A stretch of DNA of 64,000 nucleotides from Eutreptiella sp. 'Long Island Sound 2002' (taxonomy: Eukaryota > Euglenozoa > Euglenophyceae > Eutreptiales > Eutreptiaceae): positions 101,685,367 to 101,749,366 of the forward strand of contig OZ038381.1 in assembly GCA_964036045.1 (NCBI GenBank). The letters are read 5' to 3'. The translations under genes and the position numbers were made by a program. This document shows positions 59,001 to 64,000 of the stretch, piece after piece. Position 1 is the stretch's first letter; every line of letters begins with the position of its first letter. The notes under the pieces are model-generated. The model did no database searches. It was not told where the DNA came from and was given only the letters and a program-made list of their open reading frames with translations.

Positions 59001-62000
59001 GAGCTATCATAGCTCAGAAGGTGAGCTAAGAATCTTAGCTCTAGAAAGGTCCATTCTCGGGCGGTTCCTTCATTGATAGTCGTGCACAAAGGACTGTGCA
59101 CATCACACTACAGGGCTAGAAAAGATTGGGTGGATATAGAGGCTTAGGATTGTGTGTTGCTGCTGCGAATGCTACTACTGCTGGCGGCACTTGCTGCTTG
59201 TGCCCAGTCTTGGAGATTGGGGGCGTTCAAATTCAAGGGGAAATCATGACAATGTTGAACCTCTTGATCCCCGTCTCCCTCTCATTCTGTACACCACTTG
59301 TCCTTTGCATATATGGCCCCACTTGCACAGCACAGGGAGAAAGCAACGGTTCGGTTGTTGTACAACTGATTTTGACGTGGGCGGTAGGTAGTAAAGCCAA
59401 GAGTGCTTTGCCAACTTTGGAAGCATAACCACTAGGTACACAAGAGCCATCAGGTTGCGGCACATTTTTACTCTGTACACCCCACACACCAACAGTTTAC
59501 GGACGGATATTTCCTTTGCAATCAATTATTGTTTCAAGATATTCGAATTTAGTAAAACATGCACCAACAATGATCAATGTTTGTTCCTTGCACGATGTTC
59601 CTTAAGGACCATTTCATTTGGGTTTTCTTTGCGTAAGGAAGCACCAACCTTGACCCCTCTTGACCCCTTTGTCCCCGCGCTGAGGTTTGGGGACCCCTGA
59701 GACAGCAGAGCTATGCAGCCACTTTGCCCGCATGTGGGCCCCCAAGACGGTAGGGGTTAAGTTGCCATTTCTGATTTCTCCTCCGCCAAGTGTTGGGGAG
59801 CCCCGAGACGGTACGGGTTGAGTAGCCATTTCTGATTTTGACCCCTTGCCGAGCGTTGAGCGTTGGGGACCCCGGTAAGGCAGGGACTATGTAGCCACTT
59901 TGCCCACACGTGGGCCCCCAAGACGGTTAGGGTTATGTAGCCATTTCTGAATTGGGTGCACTTGGTTATTTTTGGCCCTGTGTAGACTGTACTGAACAAG
60001 TGTTTTAGTACATTGGCCACTCCATGCACAATAGAAAGCTGGAGCCCATTTGATGTGTGGTAAATGGATTATTTGTGTCCAAAAAACAGTGTAAAATGCC
60101 AGGTAAGGCCAGGCCAAAACACAAAAAGTAATGGGGTGCTTGAATCTTGTGGTGCTGTGGACCCTTGCAACGCTTGCATGTAATACTTCGTGCAATACTT
60201 CGTACCTGATATTTGTCAATGCGAATGAGAACGGTTTGTGGTGCTCCGTGCCCCCACAACCTCCACCAGGGTTCTCAATGGCGGCGGTTGTCCCCCTTGC
60301 AAGCCCCCCCCTCTTGTTACTGGTCTACAGGTCCACGGGTACACACATGCAACCTTTGTGTGACATCAAGAGTGACATGTGTCACAGAATTGCAGCATAT
60401 GTCACCTATATTGGTGAAGTGAGACACATGTCACAGAAATGTGACATGTGTCACACAATTGGTGATGTGTGACATACGTCACACCTTTGCCATGCAACCT
60501 TTGCAAGCAGGGGTGGGGGGACAAATGATAAAACAAAATCACCATCACAGTCATATTCACAGTCACGGCCGCTGTCACTGTGGCCTGGCCGTGTCACAGT
60601 CAGCCTCAAAAAAGCCAGGTGTGACATCCTACTGGTGAGGTTGTCACAGGTAGCCAACCCCCCCGGCCCCCTGGATTCTGATTGAGAAGGTTGACCTCCA
60701 CCATGTATGGCCTCAACCGTGCTGTGGAATGGTGGGAGGCAAAAGCAAATATTTCCCCGTGTTATAAATTTGCTGTCCTCACCTAGCGTGCCATGTGAAA
60801 ATGGCATTCCCTTTGCTTGGTCACATCTTGTGTGAGGATCGTCTTAATATGCCAAGTGAATTGGCTACAATATATGCCAACAACATAACCAACTTGAAAG
60901 GGGCATAAACTGAGTGAGTAAGCTTCCATTAACCCAAATTGTTTCTCTGCCCAGCCTTTGCATGGCCGCAAGGAGGGATTTGTGTTGTTTCCATAGGCTG
61001 GGGAGCATGGCACATCGAATGCAGTGCAACTTGCCAAAGTGTTCCCATCAGTGGAGCGCAAATGCTCCCCTGTGCCTTCGGAGATTGCGAAATGCAAACA
61101 ATCAGTGTGCGCCCATTAGTTTCCTTGTTGTGCACAGGCGTCTCAGGGTTAACGTCCTCAGTATTTGACAAGAATCAGACAGAGTGTCAGGAATCAGACG
61201 AAAGAGACAAACAAGAGCCTGTGAGACACAACGGTGCACACAAAGAGAAACACAAATCAAATCTGTGAGCTTGGGGGAAATTGTGCTGCTGTGGCATGCT
61301 GCAATAACCCCAGCAACAAACTCCCATTTTCCGGCACTGCAGCATGCTGCTTACTGTTGGTCCTCGGGGATAAACTATCAACATGCAAATGCTCTGGCAA
61401 AAGTCTTCAGAGAAACCACTGCCGACAGGAAAAGGCTGGACTAATAATCCAAGCACACACAGCATCTTGCGGCATATCTAGGCTCTAGAAATGATGTCTG
61501 TGCCCCCGGCACCCATATACAACAAACTTGTCCGAGTTGTCATTGTTGTTGTTGTTGTTGTTGTGGTTGGGGGACGCAGCTGGCAACCTTTGCACCAACG
61601 TTGCGCCCCACACGGTTGCCATCTGCCACTTTGACTGCTTTTCGCTGGTTGCAACCTGCTCTTGCCGCTCTCTCTGCCCTCTTCTTGCTCGTGCTGATTC
61701 TCTGCAGTGCTCCCATGCAGACCCTCCCATTCTCGCCGATTAGCACTCTCCCAAAACTTGAAAGCGCCACTGCCCTTAGGGTCAGAATTCGAAGCACCAA
61801 ACAGGAGAGGGGCGCGGCACCTCCTTAAAATAGCACAGGTTTTCAATTCTGATACCAAATTCGCCATCTTCATAGTAGCCAGGCTCGTTTGACACGATGG
61901 CTCCAGCCATCAATTTGTTAGTGTTGGGGCGTGGACTGATGCCATGGGGCCCCTCATGCACATTCAAGAAGCAGCCTACCCCATGCCTGTGCACATTGAG

Positions 62001-64000
62001 GGCACAGGTGATGACTGGAGGCACCCTTTTGGGAGGCAGGAATGACAAACCACGACTCAAATCAATGACCCTTTCACAGGGGCAAAAGGTGTGAATGGGG
62101 TAGTCAGCTGAAGCAAGATGTGATTGGAAAACAAGAACAATGTCACAACAAATACACACGCACACATGGACACACACCCAACCACATGCACACACATATG
62201 CAGATGCAAAGACGCATGCACAGGCACACGCACAAGTGCACAAGTACGTGTGCACTCCCCAGGAGATAAGAGGTGGTCTTACTTGCTTGAACATTCTGCG
62301 CAATGATACCATCCAAATACTAGAATTCTGCAGACTTTGTGGTGGGTGATTTGTTCACAACAACATTTTGACAGCCACCTACCCACCAATAACCCCCAGA
62401 TTCCTTTATGTGATTTTTGCCAAGTTGCAGTTTTCACTCTTAGTACCGACCCTTGAACGAAAAAATATTTTACTTTGGGCACTTCTATTGCTGGGGGATG
62501 AAGACGTACTTAAGGTGAGCAAAGTGAAGGTGTAGGTGGGAACCTTGGATTGGTTGGGGTGGGGGGAAGCGAAAATATTTTTGAGAGTGTGTCATTGATC
62601 CTTCGTAAATCCTTTGCCTGCTGTTGAATCTTGAACCCCTGGGTGGTGATTGGTGTCTGCTGTCCCTGGAGGATGTGTGGTGTGTGCTGTTGAGGCCCAG
62701 AGGCTGCTGTCAATTCCTGGTGGGTGCCTAGTGCCTGCATTGAATTTCCAGAGGTAGGTGCCTGGTGTCTGAGTGCGCTGCGGTGTGTGCACTGCTAATC
62801 CTGCGGAGGGTGCCTGGTGCCGCGGCGGCCAATGGTATGAAATTTGCCACCCTAGAAGCACAACAAGAAAAAATGCCACGTCCCCAAATTCGTTGATAGG
62901 TGCGCACGGAGACTGCAGATGGTCATGGAGAACGGCAAAGCAAATGCCGATTTGTCTCAACGCACCGACCGCCACACCACCGTCCTTCTTGTGTTTGATA
63001 CTAGGCATCAAATGACCATTGCCCAATTGTGAGTTGTTTGCATGTCCAGGTGTTCCATGGACCCGCTTGTGCATGACAGACTCCCAACAAAGAAACCTGC
63101 CTCTTGGGAGACCTGAGAGGATCCTGGGACGGGCTGCAGCTGGGTTGGCTGAGAGGGCTGTCCCCGCTGGGCTGCTGGGCTGCATCTTGTGGAGCTCTGG
63201 TTGACATGTACGTTGCAGGGGCAAACCTGCATGGGCTGGCAAAACCCCACAATTTTGGATGTCAGCCCTTGAATTCCTGGTCACACCTGTGACACCTTAT
63301 GCAGCATATTGGCGCAACGCGGATACCCCAAATCCTGCAACAAGGCTTCCAACTTAGCACTACATTCAACAGCAACAGGAACTGACCCCTCTTCCTGGGC
63401 AATGTCAAGCACCATTCGTTGTTACAGTGGTCCCTTTTTTCTTGCACGTCTTCGTGACTGTTGGTGTCCTGTCAACCTGCACCAGGACTGTCTCCACCGG
63501 CCACAACTACCAACTGGGCCAGGGGGCAAATACCATGCATCAAAGGTTCTGGACGCGAAGCACAAAAATGCACAAAAGAAATGATCCTGGGCACCCCTTC
63601 TACTATTTTCCTTTGCCTTGTCCCCCTGCAGACACTTCGGTGAACACAAAGGGGAAAACGTTATATGGAAAAAGTTTTTGTAGACGGTTCCAACAACAAG
63701 TCAGGTGACACTGAAACCTGCATGAATCGTGAAACGGAAATGGAAAGTGCACATACGAGGCACAAATCAACCACAGGACAAAATATTCAATATCTCCTCC
63801 GCCGTTGCTCACAATGGGTTGCGGACAAAGGGCCATGCACATGCACACCTTCCGCAGCACAGGGGGCATACCCAGTTCCATGATTGTAGTCCAGCCCCGC
63901 CTGCCACAACGCACTGCGCGCCAAGACATCCAGCTGCTGCCCGGTCACATGGTCCGGGAACACGCAGTTGCTGAGGGCTAAGTGCCCCTTCAAAGCCCGG
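49937..64000 (-). CDS. Xaa-Pro aminopeptidase (aminopeptidase P1-like), 3' half, four exons
   Basis: The spliced protein removes N-terminal residues preceding proline (peptidase family M24B, pita-bread fold, two metal ions, normally cytosolic). The visible part is about 144 residues, the end of the catalytic domain through to the stop. Joined exons give ALKGHLALSNCVFP, LDVLARSALWQAGLDYNHGTG, HGVGCFLNVHEGPHG, SNEPGYYEDGEFGIRIENLC, RFLGMEDLTLVPIQKKLVD, LNAYHQRVLKE and VSPMLANEERVLEWLKEA. The metal-binding and catalytic residues expected here are present: His in HGTGHGVG (codons split by an intron), His in NVHEGP, Glu in NEPGYYEDG and Glu in RIEN. The two metal-binding aspartates lie upstream, outside the window. 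All three introns are GT-AG with matching phases. Introns are 1,885, 10,374 and 1,267 bp. The second is filled with retroelement debris. All frames are intact, so this looks like a functional host gene. Confidence 0.92.
50033..51299 (-). other. Aminopeptidase P intron, 1,267 bp
   Basis: GT-AG intron. It holds a 9-base G run near 50,859 and several short open frames without known domains. Plus-strand frames here (49,954-50,481 and others) cross exon borders and are rejected as genes. Confidence 0.8.
51300..51446 (-). CDS. Aminopeptidase P exon (third visible)
   Basis: Acceptor GCGCTAG|GTGGAC; donor AAAGAG|GTGCCT. Its 147 bases (49 codons) encode VDTKYNTKRFLGMEDLTLVP to YHQRVLKE, the end of the M24 fold. 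It joins the previous exon as FKE|VDTKYN. Confidence 0.9.
51991..52500. repeat. 94-bp tandem repeat with 188-bp dimer structure
   Basis: Five to six units, each with CATTGAAGGTGTTTGATGGT or close variants, then TCTAGGGTCTATGTGGCCCC. Two unit types alternate. The stretch 52,081-52,268 is repeated almost exactly at 52,269-52,456, showing recent duplication of a dimer. Confidence 0.9.
53872..55600 (-). pseudogene. DIRS-like reverse transcriptase and RNase H
   Basis: Frames 55,558-55,226, 55,242-54,871, 55,015-54,677, 54,648-54,247 and 54,222-53,872 are pieces of one protein. RT motif A is seen as HIDLRGNCFWSLRLP. FRCLPFGWKYSLVLCQ follows, and motif C is YLDGMLVVG, where the second Asp of YLDD is Gly. 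RNase H starts VYVYVDAARDAGVYRLGLFS and continues QCVEALLWGIKF, TGA, NVGFREAHLFGDNAAALIQF and WVRGSVNAADPMSR. An in-frame TAA at 54,677-54,679 falls after SDGG. Motif C loss, stops and frameshifts make it inactive. Confidence 0.7.
55579..56613 (-). pseudogene. gag-like frames upstream of the DIRS-like RT
   Basis: Frames 56,613-56,182 (WLRWLDAAGATSAVPVAHFC, then MDIFPAELLALYVPDTD) and 56,166-55,579 (Arg-rich start, an acidic GGGGVIDVDADPP linker, then KRKAACPPRIVGQAARAAIS) are open on the minus strand. G runs near 55,925 and 55,950 interrupt the frame. The Ala/Trp-rich helical first part followed by a charged linker fits a structural protein. No domain recognised. Confidence 0.4.
56673..57003. 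repeat. 50-bp tandem repeat, about 6.5 units
   Basis: Units start at 56,673, 56,723, 56,773, 56,823, 56,873 and 56,923, with a shortened last unit near 56,973. Each reads close to TTACTTTTGGCAGAACCGGA, then GGCATTGGGTGTGTGCCCAT and GCAGAATT. It splits the recombinase fragment from the gag-like frames. Confidence 0.92.
57150..57577 (-). pseudogene. Tyrosine recombinase fragment
   Basis: The frame from 57,577 reads EAAACQYLYELWGLGYSRSY, LRVAVSALRAVEDMGWPPAF and ALACTGKA, then TAG (57,329-57,331), then WTVYVMVVLSFTCLLSVGEA and LGFHTINV. The first part fits the helical core-binding domain of phage-type integrases. LLSVGEA corresponds to the LRxGE box that carries the first catalytic arginine, here Ser, so activity is lost. 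The rest of the catalytic domain (HxxR, Tyr) is not found. Confidence 0.55.
57978..58860 (-). pseudogene. Coiled-coil gag-like protein with three in-frame TAA/TAG
   Basis: A frame from 58,851 (MPVTGFVAFASGSACATFID, then KEWENAFMKKFEVPLDSEVG) changes frame near a G-rich stretch at about 58,575. It continues as AAQELQEHK, TAA (58,530-58,532), LVEDQRLAMEGMRKEPEVSAK, TAG (58,461-58,463), ADMKRKMAG, then DSKP, TAG (58,374-58,376), WVFASLLAP and VWRTEVLAHEYVSRFRDKEK, ending VAIR-TGA. All three stops fit glutamine. The sequence is highly helical. Its relation to the DIRS-like element just downstream is not proven. Confidence 0.45.
59680..59955. repeat. Tandem partial duplication, about 190 bp
   Basis: CTATG(C/T)AGCCACTTTGCCC, (A/G)C(A/G)TGTGGGCCCCCAAGACGG and TAGCCATTTCTGA recur at about 59,711 and 59,889. 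A shorter partial copy lies between them (GAGACGGTACGGGTTGAGTA). Confidence 0.75.
60424..60451. repeat. Perfect 12-bp hairpin with GAAA loop
   Basis: ACACATGTCACA, loop GAAA, TGTGACATGTGT. It sits in a wider TGTCAC/GTGACA-rich stretch (60,360-60,490) with further inverted copies. Confidence 0.8.
61541..61563. repeat. GTT microsatellite
   Basis: Seven uninterrupted GTT triplets within the large aminopeptidase P intron, near its donor end on the minus strand. Confidence 0.9.
61821..61986 (-). CDS. Aminopeptidase P exon (second visible)
   Basis: Acceptor TGTGCACAG|GCATGGGG; donor AAGGAG|GTGCCG. Its 166 bases complete the split Gly codon and encode HGVGCFLNVHEGPHG through EDGEFGIRIENLCYFKE, which holds three active-site residues. 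Confidence 0.92.
61987..63871 (-). other. Aminopeptidase P intron, 1,885 bp
   Basis: GT-AG intron with a CA-rich stretch (ACACACGCACACATGGACAC and variants, 62,150-62,250). A minus-strand open segment at about 63,290-63,415 reads MVLDIAQEEGSVPVAVE and ALLQDLGYPRCANML. It looks exon-like, but it is not part of the aminopeptidase, whose flanking exons join perfectly without it. Confidence 0.75.
63872..64000 (-). CDS. Aminopeptidase P exon (first visible, 5' end outside window)
   Basis: Encodes RALKGHLALSNCVFPDHV... to HGTG. The donor is ACTGG|GTATGC with GT at 63,871-63,870. It ends in phase 2, two bases into the Gly codon that the next exon completes. The exon continues beyond the right edge. 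Confidence 0.92.

Larger units (their letters stand above)
51447..61820 (-). other. Aminopeptidase P intron, 10,374 bp, filled with repeats
   Basis: Bounded by GTGCCG at the donor and GCGCTAG at the acceptor, with phases that join perfectly. Contents from low to high coordinate: 94-bp tandem repeat, DIRS-like RT/RNase H, gag-like frames, 50-bp tandem repeat, tyrosine recombinase fragment, coiled-coil gag-like frame, 190-bp partial duplication, TGTCAC-rich hairpin and a GTT microsatellite. The rest of 58,900-61,820 shows nothing I can name. Confidence 0.85.

Noticed and set aside
60360-60490. TGTCAC repeats as a CRISPR-like or CRE array
   Set aside because: Spacing is irregular, there are no unique spacers and the sequence is in a eukaryotic intron.
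63290-63421. Minus-strand segment MVLDIAQEEGSVPVAVE as an aminopeptidase exon
   Set aside because: Flanking exons already join perfectly at HGTG|HGVG, and M24 proteins have no insertion there.

Overview
The window is nuclear DNA of a unicellular eukaryote, most likely an alga of the green lineage. The evidence is: a host gene with canonical GT-AG introns; retroelements with an N-terminal GIY-YIG domain, a CxC motif and a Penelope-type reverse transcriptase (RT), the Chlamys/Naiad architecture known from green algae and some other eukaryotes; several satellite families; and almost no intact genes. No rRNA, tRNA or CRISPR array was seen. Nearly all coding sequence belongs to decayed mobile elements, mostly on the minus strand.

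Layout. 0-1.5 kb: an unrecognised ORF. 2.9-4.1 kb: Penelope-like RT. 4.6-6.4 kb: copy A of a dispersed element, with copy B at 39.1-41.2 kb and an end fragment C at 10.6-10.9 kb. 6.4-10.5 kb: a LINE-like element whose second ORF keeps only RT thumb, zinc finger and RNase H. 10.9-15.5 kb: RT fragment, hAT-like transposase remnant and unrecognised coding debris. 16.7-17.3 kb: 25/26-bp minisatellite. 18.9-23.1 kb: 72-bp hairpin satellite. 23,080-29,449: a 6.4-kb element with terminal inverted repeats, inserted in that satellite; it carries two genes, one with a ParB-like domain, and about nine copies of a 16-bp palindrome. 29.5-29.9 kb: a small C-run/G-run-bounded insertion, also in the satellite. 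30.8-34.6 kb: a 10-bp tandem array, followed by six 52-bp palindromic units. 35.2-38.6 kb: gag-like coiled-coil remnant and a GIY-YIG/CxC Penelope-like protein. 41.5-41.9 kb: possible chromodomain remnant. 42-49.9 kb: mostly AT-richer sequence in which I recognise little.

The one clear host gene runs from beyond the right edge to 49,937 (minus strand). It is the 3' half of a cytosolic Xaa-Pro aminopeptidase (aminopeptidase P1, peptidase family M24B). Four exons splice in frame. The intron between exons 2 and 3 (reading toward the stop) is about 10.4 kb and holds a DIRS-like tyrosine-recombinase retroelement, tandem repeats and a gag-like coiled-coil ORF.

A recurrent feature is in-frame TAA/TAG at positions where glutamine would fit, in several unrelated element families. 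The simplest reading is C-to-T decay of CAA/CAG. A variant code with TAA/TAG as glutamine is the alternative to exclude.
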